This document shows, one piece after another, positions 27,164-35,920 of a DNA stretch of 64,000 nt (positions are counted from its first letter, which is position 1; the number at the start of each line of letters is the position of its first letter). Position numbers and translations under genes: made by a program. The DNA comes from Nostoc sp. LEGE 06077 (GTDB taxonomy: Bacteria > Cyanobacteriota > Cyanobacteriia > Cyanobacteriales > Nostocaceae), in the NCBI RefSeq assembly GCF_015207705.1, contig NZ_JADEWI010000039.1, forward strand, positions 1 through 64,000, written 5' to 3'. The notes under the pieces are model-generated. The model saw only the letters and a list, made by a program, of their open reading frames with translations. It made no database searches and had not been told where the DNA came from.

Positions 27164-28249
27164 ATGCTAGACACTTCTACCAATCCTTTGTTAAATTCTC
27201 TATGCGATATTGCTCGCAATATCCAGATTGAATCTAACTTTTCCATTCACCATCCTGATTATCAAACTTTTGCATTACCAGCGAAAGTAGCGGATAGATT
27301 TCAGCAAAATTCTGTGGCGTTACAGCAAAAATATCTCACGTTGCTACTGCGTAATTTTCTTTATGGGATTTATTACAACGGTTCTCTGCAAAATGTTTTA
27401 GCTGTTAATGGTGATACACCTAATTGTGTACCACAGCCAAATTTAGCGAATAATCCTCATTTGGGTATTGACTGGGAATTTTACGCCCAACTGCACAAAA
27501 GTAACCACGGAAAAGGATATTTTGACCATAGTTGGCAAGTGCTACGACATGAGCCTGATGGTAGTATGGCAGTGACGAAATGTGGTTTAACGTTATATAT
27601 TGAGCCAGATTGTCATCTGAAACCTCAGAGTAAATCTGCTAAACCGGGTGAGTCGGTATCTATTTGGATGCCGAAAAATCATCTCCAAAATGGCTGTTAT
27701 GTAGCTGTAAGTGATGTGGGACAAGAACAGCAGAGTGTAGATGCGGAATTGGGAACAGGAAGAATCTATTTCAATATTACGGCAGATGGGGCGATCGCTC
27801 TCATGGATAGCCTGACCCAGCAACTCAACAAAGCTGCCCTTCCCTTTACCTTTCAAGTGCTTTACAATCCTAGAGCCTACGGACGCTACGACTCAGGCTT
27901 ACTTTATTTTGAACGGGAAGACTACCCAGCAATTCACCAAATTCTTCAGGCTGTTTACGCCGAACATCAAACACATTTTCAACCAGAGATCCCTTTGTTC
28001 ACTAAGTATTTAGCCCCAGGACTAAGTTTAGCCGAAGAACCCATTCAAAAATTCGCGACTCAAGAAAGTTTTGGGATGAACCGTTGCCAAATTGTTGCCC
28101 ATGCTTTATTAGAAGTATGGCAAAAAGGTAAAGATGCAATGGAGGAGCGAATGAAGTCAATTGAAAAACACTTTGCCATACATTCAGTTGACTTGCAACG
28201 CCCTTATCTAAACCCTCATTCGGAAGATATATATTACCCCTTAAATTGA
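27164..28249 (+). CDS. HopA1-family (type III effector-like) putative phospho-Ser/Thr lyase
   Basis: 361 residues from the ATG at 27164; the frame is open earlier (from 26984) but that part overlaps the kinase gene and has no conserved look. Recognisable HopA1 features: RNFLYGIYYNGS near residue 60, DWEFYAQLHKSNHGKGYFD, then FQVLYNPRAYGRYDSGLLYF and the C-terminal SFGMNRCQIVAHALLE. HopA1 proteins paired with APH kinases act as lyases in RiPP dehydration. No LanC-like cyclase, YcaO, protease or transporter is adjacent. The 58-bp gap after the kinase gene supports one transcript. Confidence 0.72.
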   Translation: MLDTSTNPLLNSLCDIARNIQIESNFSIHHPDYQTFALPAKVADRFQQNSVALQQKYLTLLLRNFLYGIYYNGSLQNVLAVNGDTPNCVPQPNLANNPHLGIDWEFYAQLHKSNHGKGYFDHSWQVLRHEPDGSMAVTKCGLTLYIEPDCHLKPQSKSAKPGESVSIWMPKNHLQNGCYVAVSDVGQEQQSVDAELGTGRIYFNITADGAIALMDSLTQQLNKAALPFTFQVLYNPRAYGRYDSGLLYFEREDYPAIHQILQAVYAEHQTHFQPEIPLFTKYLAPGLSLAEEPIQKFATQESFGMNRCQIVAHALLEVWQKGKDAMEERMKSIEKHFAIHSVDLQRPYLNPHSEDIYYPLN

Positions 28250-28333
28250 TAACTAGCGTGATTGGAGTGAGATAATTTGAGATGGCAGGCTAAGAGCTTG
28301 CCATTTTGTTTTTTAATTTTTAATTATACAAAA

Positions 28334-28780
28334 ATGTCTTTTATTTATAAACGTACTGTGCGCTTTGTAGATACCGATGCTGCGGGTGTAGTTTATTTCG
28401 CCAATGTTTTGAGCATTTGTCATGAAGCTTATGAAGCATCTCTTGAAGCAGCGGGAATAAATATCAAAGCTTTTTTTACTAAGCCTTCTGTAGCTTTTCC
28501 CATTGTTCATGTCAATGTTGATTTTTTCCGTCCAATGTATTGCGGTGATGAGTTAAATGTGAGCTTAATTCCGCAAAAGTTAAGTGCAGATAAGTTTGAG
28601 ATTGCTTACGAAATCAGCATTACAGAGGTATTAGTTACTAAGGCAATTACTCGCCATGTTTGTATTGATGTGAATAGTCGAAGTAAGCAAGAATTATCTG
28701 ATGAGATTATGCAGTGGCTGGAAACGAACCGCAGAGACGCAGAGGGCGCGGAGAGGCGGAAATCTAGAGAGGTGATGTGA
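28334..28780 (+). CDS. 1,4-dihydroxy-2-naphthoyl-CoA hydrolase (hot-dog thioesterase)
   Basis: 148 residues from the ATG at 28334. The 4HBT hot-dog motif is clear: [25 protein letters not shown], with the catalytic Asp in [10 protein letters not shown] (homologue of Synechocystis Slr0204), followed by [20 protein letters not shown]. It releases DHNA from DHNA-CoA in phylloquinone synthesis. The men genes begin 340 bp further on, in line with that role. The last ~18 residues ([17 protein letters not shown]) come from a dispersed 'cgcagagacgcagagg' repeat that has replaced or extended the C-terminus. Confidence 0.85.
   Translation: MSFIYKRTVRFVDTDAAGVVYFANVLSICHEAYEASLEAAGINIKAFFTKPSVAFPIVHVNVDFFRPMYCGDELNVSLIPQKLSADKFEIAYEISITEVLVTKAITRHVCIDVNSRSKQELSDEIMQWLETNRRDAEGAERRKSREVM
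28724..28759. repeat. Dispersed 'CGCAGAGACGCAGAGG' repeat
   Basis: GAACCGCAGAGACGCAGAGG followed by GCGCGGAGAG; related strings in the opposite sense occur at about 47663-47691 and 54155-54178. Here it encodes the C-terminus of the thioesterase. Confidence 0.65.
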
Positions 28781-28800
28781 GGTTAAATTGTTACAATATC

Positions 28801-28887
28801 AGGGGACAGGTGACTGAGTTAAAAGTCTTTTATTGTCTAATTTTTATCGCTTACCGATGTCTTAACTAGCTTGGTTACAGCTATAAC
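28801..28887 (-). repeat. Dispersed repeat family, copy 3 (inverted)
   Basis: On the minus strand it reads AGACATCGGTAAGCGATAAA and then TTAGACAATAAAAGACTTTT, AACTCAGTCACCTGTCCCCT, closely matching copy 1 at 2341-2430. Confidence 0.75.
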
Positions 28888-28890
28888 ATT

Positions 28891-29102
28891 ACCTCATTTA
28901 TCGAGAACTTTAACTCATTAGTGCCGAACGAGGGAAGGTTTCTTATAAACGCTACCTCATCCATAAAGAACCTTAACTCATTGGTGACAAGTGACGTAAT
29001 GTTTCTTATAAACGCTACCTCATCCATAGAGAACCTTAACTCATTGGTGACGAACAACGTAAGGTTTTTTATTAACGCTACCTCATTTGTAACGAACGAG
29101 TT
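28891..29102. repeat. 63-bp tandem repeat array (about 3.4 units)
   Basis: Units begin at 28891, 28954, 29017 and 29080 with ACCTCATCCATA...GAACCTTAACTCATTGGTGAC...TTTCTTATAAACGCT. Because 63 is 3x21, frames stay open on both strands; translation gives a 21-residue period with an internal heptad. Frames of 65-80 codons here are side effects of the repeat. It lies between the thioesterase and menE. Confidence 0.85.
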
Positions 29103-29122
29103 AATTGTCAGGGCGTAAGGCA

Positions 29123-30529
29123 TTATTTTAGTGTTGCCTGTTCTCTGTGATTTTGCAAAAAATCTGCGGCTATTTGTTGTAGTGCTTGACGATTAACTTT
29201 ACCTTGGGCGTTACGGGGTAAATTATCAAGGCAAATCCAATATTTAGGAATTTTAAATTTACTGAGTTTATCTTGCAGTAGAGTTTTAATTTCTAGAATA
29301 GAAATATTAGCATCTAGAGGAATATATATAGCTGTTAATGCTTGTCCCCAATATTTATCAGGTACACCAATTACACAAACATCGGCAATCATTTGCGTTG
29401 CGCGGATAGCTGCTTCTATTTCCCCTGGGTAAACGTTTTCGCCACCAGTAATAATTTTGTCGCTATCACGTCCGATAATATTTAGATAACCTTGTTCATC
29501 TAAATATCCTAAATCATCTACGTGGAAATAATCTTGATTTTTCCCAGGATGAGGATAGTAGCCAAGAGCTAAAGATTTAGCTTGAATAGTAATATTACCA
29601 ATTTGATGAGGTGGCAAAACTTCGCCTTGTTGATTGCGAATTGTCACCTGGGCATGGGGTAAAATTTGTCCACTGTTAATTTTACCTTGCAGAAAGTCAT
29701 CAGGTTTGAGGGTAGCAATTTGCGAGGCGGTTTCTGTCATACCATAGGTTGGTGCTAACTTAATGTTGTGAAATCGGGCTTTTTCTAATAGTTCTGGCCA
29801 AGCTGGTGCGCCTCCTAACATTATTGTTTGAAATTGGGCTAACCATTGGGTTAATTCGGCATTTTGTAAAAGGCGTTGTAGTTGAGTCGGTACTAAAGAA
29901 AGGAAAAATTCTGTTGGCTGAATTGTAGGTGGTTGACTTAATTCTAGAGACTTGAATAGTAAGATAACGAGTTTACCGCCTGTTGTGAAAGAACGCATAA
30001 ATTGCATTAATCCACTGACGTGATATAGAGGTAATACACAAAAAGAATTCACTTGGGTTAACTGGAAATATTCTGTAAATCCTTGCACGGATGAGGTGAG
30101 GGTTTCCCAAGTATGGATAGCAAATTTAATTTTGCCTGATGAACCACCTGTGGGAATCATTATTAGTGCTGAGTGCTGGGTGATGGGTAATGAGTGCTGA
30201 GTGCTGGGTGCTAAGTGGGTAATAGAATCTATTCCCCAAATGATATCCGGTTGGACTAATGCAAATACTTGTTCCCATTCTTGTGTTCCCCAGTCGGGGT
30301 TGCAGAGAAAAACTGGACAATTGGCTGCACAAGCGGCGAGAAAGCTGGCTAAAAATTTGACTGATTCGGGTTCAGCCAGAATAATTTTTGGTGGTGTATC
30401 ACGCTGTTTTAATATTTCTGTGAGTTCTAAATATAGTTGTTTAGCTATTACTAAAAATTGATGGCTGTTGTCGGCAATTAACCAATCATTTTGAGTTAAA
30501 TTTTGCAGATAAGTTAAAGGTTGTTCCAT
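29123..30529 (-). CDS. menE: o-Succinylbenzoate-CoA ligase
   Basis: 468 residues, ANL superfamily. P-loop-like IPTGGSSGKIKFA, then APTYGMTETASQ, the hinge DDLGYLDEQGYLNIIGRDSDKIITGGENV and the C-terminal lysine in RNAQGKVNRQ, all as expected. It activates o-succinylbenzoate in phylloquinone synthesis. Odd feature: residues about 104-122 (HLAPSTQHSLPITQHSALI) are encoded by an in-frame STRR run at 30164-30217, immediately before the P-loop. Its start overlaps the end of menC by 16 bp, so the two are one operon. Confidence 0.92.
   Translation of the reverse strand: MEQPLTYLQNLTQNDWLIADNSHQFLVIAKQLYLELTEILKQRDTPPKIILAEPESVKFLASFLAACAANCPVFLCNPDWGTQEWEQVFALVQPDIIWGIDSITHLAPSTQHSLPITQHSALIMIPTGGSSGKIKFAIHTWETLTSSVQGFTEYFQLTQVNSFCVLPLYHVSGLMQFMRSFTTGGKLVILLFKSLELSQPPTIQPTEFFLSLVPTQLQRLLQNAELTQWLAQFQTIMLGGAPAWPELLEKARFHNIKLAPTYGMTETASQIATLKPDDFLQGKINSGQILPHAQVTIRNQQGEVLPPHQIGNITIQAKSLALGYYPHPGKNQDYFHVDDLGYLDEQGYLNIIGRDSDKIITGGENVYPGEIEAAIRATQMIADVCVIGVPDKYWGQALTAIYIPLDANISILEIKTLLQDKLSKFKIPKYWICLDNLPRNAQGKVNRQALQQIAADFLQNHREQATLK
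30164..30217. repeat. STRR heptamer run inside menE
   Basis: AGTGCTG/GGTGATG/GGTAATG-type heptamers, eight units approximately. Being 54-57 bp long, it leaves the menE frame intact. Confidence 0.8.
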
Positions 30530-31629
30530 AGATTTTCAGGACTTGTTACTTCTGCTTGGACAAAAAAATGATCAACGCCAAAACCAACTGCTCTGTTTTT
30601 GCGAGATAATTCTGCTGCTAGGTTAAGTGCAGCTTGTTTACCAATAACTGTCTCAAAGACTGAGGAAAATACAGCATCAATTTGATGTTGTTGACAAAAG
30701 TGTCGCAGTTTTGATGGTGAACCGACGATTCCGGGTTTGATGACGAAAATTCCTCGCCAGCCTTGTTGATAACAACTGATGATTTGGGGGAGTGTGGCGA
30801 CGGATTCATCTAAAGCGATCGCAGTCTTGTAAAATCTACTTAACTCCAACATCGCCGCTAATTCTTCCACAGGTAAGGGTTGTTCGAGAAATTCGATTTC
30901 TATAGGTAATTCACCCTGAATATTGTCGCAAGTCTCTAGCCATAATTTCGCTTCTGTATAACTGAGTCCGCCGTTAGCATCTAGGCGCAATTTGGCTGAG
31001 GCGGGTAAGCTACGAGTTAGGTTATCAAATATTGCTAGTTCTTTGGCGATCGCATCTACGCCAATTTTCCATTTAAATGTGCGATATCCTCTTTCCCACA
31101 GCGTTTCCCATTGTTGTAAAGCCACCTCCCCCGCAGGAAGTAACCCACTGTAAACCAGCTTTTCTTGATTTCCTGAACTAGGTTTTCCAGTTTCCCCCAT
31201 TTCTAAGGGGGGATTAAGGGGGGTAATTCGACTTGTGTGTACACCGTCGCCTAATGCTGATTCAAACCCAAATTGACAAGCGGGTAAATCATCGGGAATG
31301 GCAAAAATCGTCTCCGGTGTAATTTCTTGGGGTAGTTGGTGACAAAAATCTAAAGCTTTTTCTAAAGTTTCGGAACCAAACCAACTAATAGGCGCAATTT
31401 CTCCCCAGCCAATTTTCCCTGCTTCATCCACAAGACGCAAAATAATACCTTCGCGGGTATCCCAAACACCGTGATGAGTAATCAGTGGCTTGGTAAATCT
31501 CCGTTGATAAGGACGAAACTCAAAAAGTGTTGAGTGCTGAGTGCTGAGTGCTGTTAGCGGTAGCGGGGCGTTTAGCCCGTGCTGAGTATTGAGTGTTGAG
31601 TATTGAGTTACAAATTTATTTGCGTTCAT
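30514..31629 (-). CDS. menC: o-Succinylbenzoate synthase
   Basis: 371 residues, enolase superfamily. Catalytic elements: TFKWKIGV (KxK), RLDANGGLSY (Asp), EFLEQPLP (Glu), ALDESVAT (Asp/Glu) and IKPGIVGS (Lys). It dehydrates SHCHC in phylloquinone synthesis. Two insertions are visible. The first ~40 residues (VTQYSTLNTQH, ALSTQHSTLFEF) are read from STRR and a 'tagcggggcgtttagcccg' element, and no later start codon is available. Residues about 128-155 (RITPLNPPLEMGETGKP...) come from a G-rich dispersed repeat. Both keep the frame. Overlaps menE. Confidence 0.92.
   Translation of the reverse strand: MNANKFVTQYSTLNTQHGLNAPLPLTALSTQHSTLFEFRPYQRRFTKPLITHHGVWDTREGIILRLVDEAGKIGWGEIAPISWFGSETLEKALDFCHQLPQEITPETIFAIPDDLPACQFGFESALGDGVHTSRITPLNPPLEMGETGKPSSGNQEKLVYSGLLPAGEVALQQWETLWERGYRTFKWKIGVDAIAKELAIFDNLTRSLPASAKLRLDANGGLSYTEAKLWLETCDNIQGELPIEIEFLEQPLPVEELAAMLELSRFYKTAIALDESVATLPQIISCYQQGWRGIFVIKPGIVGSPSKLRHFCQQHQIDAVFSSVFETVIGKQAALNLAAELSRKNRAVGFGVDHFFVQAEVTSPENLWNNL
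31165..31250. repeat. G-rich dispersed repeat inside menC
   Basis: CCATTTCTAAGGGGGGATTA, then AGGGGGGTAA and TTGTGTGTACAC. A sister copy (AGGGGGATTTAGGGGGATCT, then TGTGTGTACAC) lies in the spacer after menF at 34480-34529, which identifies this segment as an inserted element rather than native coding sequence. Confidence 0.7.
31527..31610. repeat. STRR runs forming the menC 5' end
   Basis: Two heptamer runs (TGAGTGC-type at 31527-31553; TGAGTAT/TGAGTGT-type at 31580-31609) separated by the small palindromic TAGCGGGGCG-TTTAGCCCG element. Confidence 0.75.
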
Positions 31630-31666
31630 CGGCGGTAATTATTTATTTCGTACCTTTTGCGCCTCA

Positions 31667-32566
31667 TCAACCGATGAAAAATCCTACACCCAATAACAAA
31701 CAACTCCAGAAATGCACAGCTACGGCGATGAATTTACAGTTGCTAACTTTTTCTGGCTGGTTGTGATTTTGTTGGACATGGCGACATAATTTGATGGCGT
31801 AGGGTAAACTCAGCCAACTCAACAATGTCCAGACTGGGAAGATTCCCAAAATCACAAACAACAAGGAAAAAGGATAGATACCAGCGGTGAACCAAATTAA
31901 AACTTTTGCACCGTTAGCTGTACCTAAACGCACAATGGGCGATCGCTTCCCGGCGGCTATGTCATCCTTAACTTGGTGAAAGTGTGAACAAAACAAAATT
32001 AAGCTGGTGACAATCCCGACAATCACTGAAGCGGCAAAACTGGCGATCGACCAAGTTTGCGTTTGGCTGTAATATACCGTTGGCACTAATAACGGCCCAA
32101 AGGCAAAGAAGCAGAGAATTTCGCCTAATCCTTGGTATCCTAGCCGGAAGGGCGGCCCTTGATATATATATCCCAAAGCACAAGCCACCAAAACCATAAT
32201 GATCACAGTTGGGTCTTGTTGCCAAGTGGCGATCGCGAGTATTCCTAACAACCCAGCCACCAGACACAGATTTGCTAACCAAAATATTAGCGATTTCTTC
32301 CCAGTTAAATTCACGAGAGAATGATGTTTATTCTGATCAATTCCTGTTTCAGAATCAAAGACATCATTACTTAAGTTCTCCCATACCAGAATTAATATTG
32401 CCGCTACTAAAAAAGTTAAAAATACTGTTGTATTCAAATTCTTGGTTTCGGCAAAAGCAATTGCTGTTCCTATCCATACAGGCATAATTGCCACACTGTA
32501 CATTGGCGGTTTAATTGCCGCCATCCACAGCTTACGTTTAGAATGTGAAATTTGCTTGGTAGTCAT
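31667..32566 (-). CDS. menA: 1,4-dihydroxy-2-naphthoate phytyltransferase
   Basis: 299 residues, UbiA-fold prenyltransferase with about nine helices. First Asp-rich motif NDVFDSETGIDQNKHHS (about 66-82); second, HQVKDDIAAGKRSPIVRLG. It joins the phytyl chain to DHNA, giving demethylphylloquinone for photosystem I. It is 37 bp upstream of menC on the same strand, so menA-menC-menE is one operon. Confidence 0.93.
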   Translation of the reverse strand: MTTKQISHSKRKLWMAAIKPPMYSVAIMPVWIGTAIAFAETKNLNTTVFLTFLVAAILILVWENLSNDVFDSETGIDQNKHHSLVNLTGKKSLIFWLANLCLVAGLLGILAIATWQQDPTVIIMVLVACALGYIYQGPPFRLGYQGLGEILCFFAFGPLLVPTVYYSQTQTWSIASFAASVIVGIVTSLILFCSHFHQVKDDIAAGKRSPIVRLGTANGAKVLIWFTAGIYPFSLLFVILGIFPVWTLLSWLSLPYAIKLCRHVQQNHNQPEKVSNCKFIAVAVHFWSCLLLGVGFFIG

Positions 32567-33031
32567 TAGTTAACATTCATTAAATTACCCACGGTTTACC
32601 AAAATACAATTCAGGAATCGGTTGTCAGAATTCAGGATAAATTCTGGATGATTTAGGGAATGAATAAGCGGATTTAAAACCTACACAAAACCTTAAGATT
32701 AGTAATTTACAATTAGTAACGGGTTTGAATTCCTCACTAACTGAATTATGACTCCTGAATTCCGACTTCTGAATTCTTCTTTAATTATTTTACTCAGCAC
32801 TTAGCACTTATTACTCAGCACTTTTTTGGGCTGTTTAACCCTTCCTTAGTAAAACTTATTTTTTGGTTGCAGGTTGAAACTGAGTATAGCTTGTCAGCGT
32901 TTGGTAATACCCTAAACAAAGAAAACTATACTCTGGTGAAATGTCTACGGAATATGTTACCTGTAGAAATAGACCATGATTAATTACACTTTAGGAAGAT
33001 AACTTAAAAAAAATTTACTATTATTAGATCC
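32567..33031. promoter_or_regulatory. Divergent menA / menF promoter region with STRR
   Basis: 465 bp without a gene. An STRR run (ACTCAGC/ACTTAGC heptamers) lies at 32791-32821. The rest is AT-rich and should hold promoters for the menACE operon leftwards and menF rightwards. Confidence 0.45.
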
Positions 33032-34447
33032 ATGACAGTTTCACCATGTCGTAACAACTTCTTTGTAACGCACAAAGACATATACCAATTTCTGTTAGCA
33101 GTTCAAGAAAATTGCCTCAACAATAATTGTCGGCAAATTGTGAGTATTTCCCTAGAACTTGACTGGGTTGATCCTTTAGTTGTATTGGATAAACTAGCGC
33201 AAGCAAATGAAATAAATTTTTACTTTGAGAACAGAGGTAAAGGAGAGGCAATCGCGGCGATTGATGCTGTCGCAAAATTGCAAATTGATGGGCAAGACCG
33301 TTTTAATCAAGCAGAATATTTTATCAAAAATTGTCTAAAAAATATAATTAACTTTGGTGATCCGCACGAACCTTTTACCAGCCCCCGTTTTTTTTGTTAC
33401 TTTAGTTTTTTTAACCAAAACATTCAAGCTGATTATCCCTTTCCCTCAGCGACGATATTTCTACCCCGTTGGCAAATAGCTGTCAAAAATCAGCGTTGCA
33501 TCTTAGTCTCAAACATATTAATAACAGCTAACACCAATTTAGAAAAAATCTGGCATAATTTATGGCACAAAATCGAACTTATTAATTCTTTAGAATATTT
33601 CTCGCCCAAACTTGATTTTTTATCAACAAACTTTAGTAAGCAATCGGTAACGCAGGGTACAGAATTTAAGCGTTCTGTAGTCTCTGCTTTAGAAAAAATC
33701 CAGGCTAGTCATTTAAGCAAGATTGTGCTGGCTGATGCCTTAGATGTTCGCGCAAATCATCAGTTTAATTTATATAAATCATTAGATAATCTGAGACAAA
33801 TCCATCCTAATTGTTATGTTTTTTCCACAAGTAATGGTAAAGGACAAAACTTTATTGGAGCAAGTCCTGAAAGATTAATTTGTATTCAGAATCAACAGTT
33901 AATCACCGATGCTTTAGCTGGTTCTGCACCACGGGGTAAAACACCAGCCGAAGACGCTGCAAATGCGAATCGGTTACTCAACAGTGAAAAAGAACAACAT
34001 GAACATTCATTGGTGATTGACTTCATTACTCAACGCCTATCACAACTCGGTTTATCACCCCAAATATTACCGCCACGTTTGCGACAGCTATCGAATATCC
34101 AACATTTATGGACACCTATTAGCGCCATAGTTCCCGCCAATGTCCACCCCTTAAAAATTGTCTCCCAACTGCATCCGACACCAGCCGTTGCTGGCGCGGC
34201 GCGAGATGTGGCTTGTGCAGAAATTCGGCGTTACGAAAGCTTTGAGAGGGGTTTGTACGCTGCGCCTCTAGGTTGGATAGACTCGCAAGGTAACTGCGAA
34301 TTTATTGTAGGTATTCGTTCGGCATTAATTGATGGCGATCGCGCTAGACTTTACGCAGGTGCAGGTATTGTCGCCGGTTCTGACCCTGATAAAGAATTTG
34401 CGGAAGTACAACTGAAACTTCAGGCCTTATTGAAAGCTTTAGTTTAA
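33032..34447 (+). CDS. menF: Isochorismate synthase
   Basis: 471 residues, chorismate-binding family. Conserved C-terminal catalytic region: IGASPERLI, AGSAPRGKTP, EKEQHEHSLVIDFI, LHPTPAVAG, FERGLYAAPLGWID and GAGIVAGSDPDKEF. The general-base Lys is in HLSKIVLADAL. It makes isochorismate, the first committed step to phylloquinone. Divergent from menA, so both halves of the pathway share an intergenic control region. menD, menB and menG are not in the window. Confidence 0.93.
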   Translation: MTVSPCRNNFFVTHKDIYQFLLAVQENCLNNNCRQIVSISLELDWVDPLVVLDKLAQANEINFYFENRGKGEAIAAIDAVAKLQIDGQDRFNQAEYFIKNCLKNIINFGDPHEPFTSPRFFCYFSFFNQNIQADYPFPSATIFLPRWQIAVKNQRCILVSNILITANTNLEKIWHNLWHKIELINSLEYFSPKLDFLSTNFSKQSVTQGTEFKRSVVSALEKIQASHLSKIVLADALDVRANHQFNLYKSLDNLRQIHPNCYVFSTSNGKGQNFIGASPERLICIQNQQLITDALAGSAPRGKTPAEDAANANRLLNSEKEQHEHSLVIDFITQRLSQLGLSPQILPPRLRQLSNIQHLWTPISAIVPANVHPLKIVSQLHPTPAVAGAARDVACAEIRRYESFERGLYAAPLGWIDSQGNCEFIVGIRSALIDGDRARLYAGAGIVAGSDPDKEFAEVQLKLQALLKALV

Positions 34448-34479
34448 AAGCGGTGAAATTTCTTCAAGTCTCCCTTAAA

Positions 34480-34529
34480 AAGGGGGATTTAGGGGGATCT
34501 GATGATGTGTGTGTACACGTTAGCCTGCA
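34480..34529. repeat. G-rich dispersed repeat, intergenic copy
   Basis: AAGGGGGATTTAGGGGGATC followed by TGATGATG and TGTGTGTACACG. Same family as the element inside menC. Confidence 0.65.
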
Positions 34530-34640
34530 AAGAGAGAGGTCACAACAGTGCTACATTCAACCGAGAACCGCTATATAGATACCTTTATCCCATATAGGAA
34601 GAGGTATTCATAACCCATACACCCCTAAACCCCTTACACC

Positions 34641-35834
34641 CTAAGCTGTGAGGCTAAAAATCTTTTCAATGATGTCTTCGACGACTTTATCAGGTGTGGA
34701 TGCACCAGAAGTTACACCGACGACGATTTTACCTGGTGGTAGCCAATTTTCGGCGATCGCTAATTCTCCATTTAATTGGCGATGTTCAATAGCGCTACCA
34801 GATTTAATCCGTTGGACAGCATCAATATGATATGAAGGAATACCCTTTTCAAAAGCAATTTGTTGCAATTGGGTCGTATTTGATGAGTTAAACCCACCAA
34901 TCACCACCATTAAATCTAAATCATGGTGTACTAATTCCAACATCGCATCTTGCCGTTCTTGGGTAGCATCACAGATAGTATTGAAGCTTTGAAAATGCTG
35001 ATTTAACTCAGCCGGGCCATACTTCTGCATCATCGTTCGTTCAAACAGCTTACCAATTTGCTCGGTTTCACCTTTTAGCATGGTGGTTTGGTTAGCAATA
35101 CCAACTCGTTCTAAATCTCGGTCTGGGTCAAACCCAAGAGAACAAGCTTTGGCAAATTTTTGTAAAAATTCTTCTCGATTACCACCGTGAAGAATGTAGT
35201 CAGCAACGTATTGTGCTTCTTTTAAATTCAGAACAATTAAATATTTACCTGCAAAAGAACTTGTCGCAACGGTTTCCTCGTGCTTATATTTACCGTGAAT
35301 AATTGAGGTGCAATCGATTTTTTTATGCTTTTCCACGGTATTCCAAACTTTGGAGACCCAAGGACAAGTGGTATCGACAATTTTGCAGCCTTTATCGTGT
35401 AATATTTGCATTTCTTGAACGCTGGCTCCAAATGCAGGTAGGATCACTACATCATTGGTTTCCACAACAGAAAAGTCCTTTTTACCTGTGTCTACAGGAA
35501 TAAATTTGACTTCCATCTCTTGCATTCGTTGATTTACAGAAGGATTGTGGATAATTTCGTTAGTAATCCAAATCTGTTCTGTGGGGAAGTGCTGACGAGT
35601 TTCATAAGCCATAGCTACAGCACGTTCTACACCCCAGCAAAACCCAAAAGCTTGGGCTAGGCGAATGGTAACATCGCCCCGTTGCAAAATGTAATTGCGA
35701 TCGCGGATTTCTTGAATCAAACTGCTTTGATATTCAGATTGCAACTGGGTTGTGACTTCTGCTTGATGACCAAACCCTTTGCGATTGTAATTTTCTGAAT
35801 GTTGGAGTGTACGTTTAAAAGCTTTTGTATCCAT
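34641..35834 (-). CDS. ispH: 4-hydroxy-3-methylbut-2-enyl diphosphate reductase
   Basis: 397 residues from the ATG at 35834; an extension to 35885 is open but not family-like. [4Fe-4S] cysteines are in [20 protein letters not shown] and [11 protein letters not shown]. The substrate-binding HGKYKHEET and [11 protein letters not shown] are present. It is the last enzyme of the MEP isoprenoid pathway, giving IPP/DMAPP for phytol, carotenoid and quinone side chains. The long cyanobacterial/plant-type N-terminus (about 70 residues) is present. Confidence 0.95.
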   Translation of the reverse strand: MDTKAFKRTLQHSENYNRKGFGHQAEVTTQLQSEYQSSLIQEIRDRNYILQRGDVTIRLAQAFGFCWGVERAVAMAYETRQHFPTEQIWITNEIIHNPSVNQRMQEMEVKFIPVDTGKKDFSVVETNDVVILPAFGASVQEMQILHDKGCKIVDTTCPWVSKVWNTVEKHKKIDCTSIIHGKYKHEETVATSSFAGKYLIVLNLKEAQYVADYILHGGNREEFLQKFAKACSLGFDPDRDLERVGIANQTTMLKGETEQIGKLFERTMMQKYGPAELNQHFQSFNTICDATQERQDAMLELVHHDLDLMVVIGGFNSSNTTQLQQIAFEKGIPSYHIDAVQRIKSGSAIEHRQLNGELAIAENWLPPGKIVVGVTSGASTPDKVVEDIIEKIFSLTA

Positions 35835-35920
35835 ATTTAATTCTATGATGTCTCCTCTTTCTGATTTTCGCCCGTGGAGACACAATTTAAGTTAAAAGTA
35901 AAAAGTAAAAAGGCAAAAGA

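Noticed and set aside
28881-29123. 80-codon and 65-codon frames in the 63-bp array
   Set aside because: Same reason: periodic noncoding repeat whose length is divisible by three.
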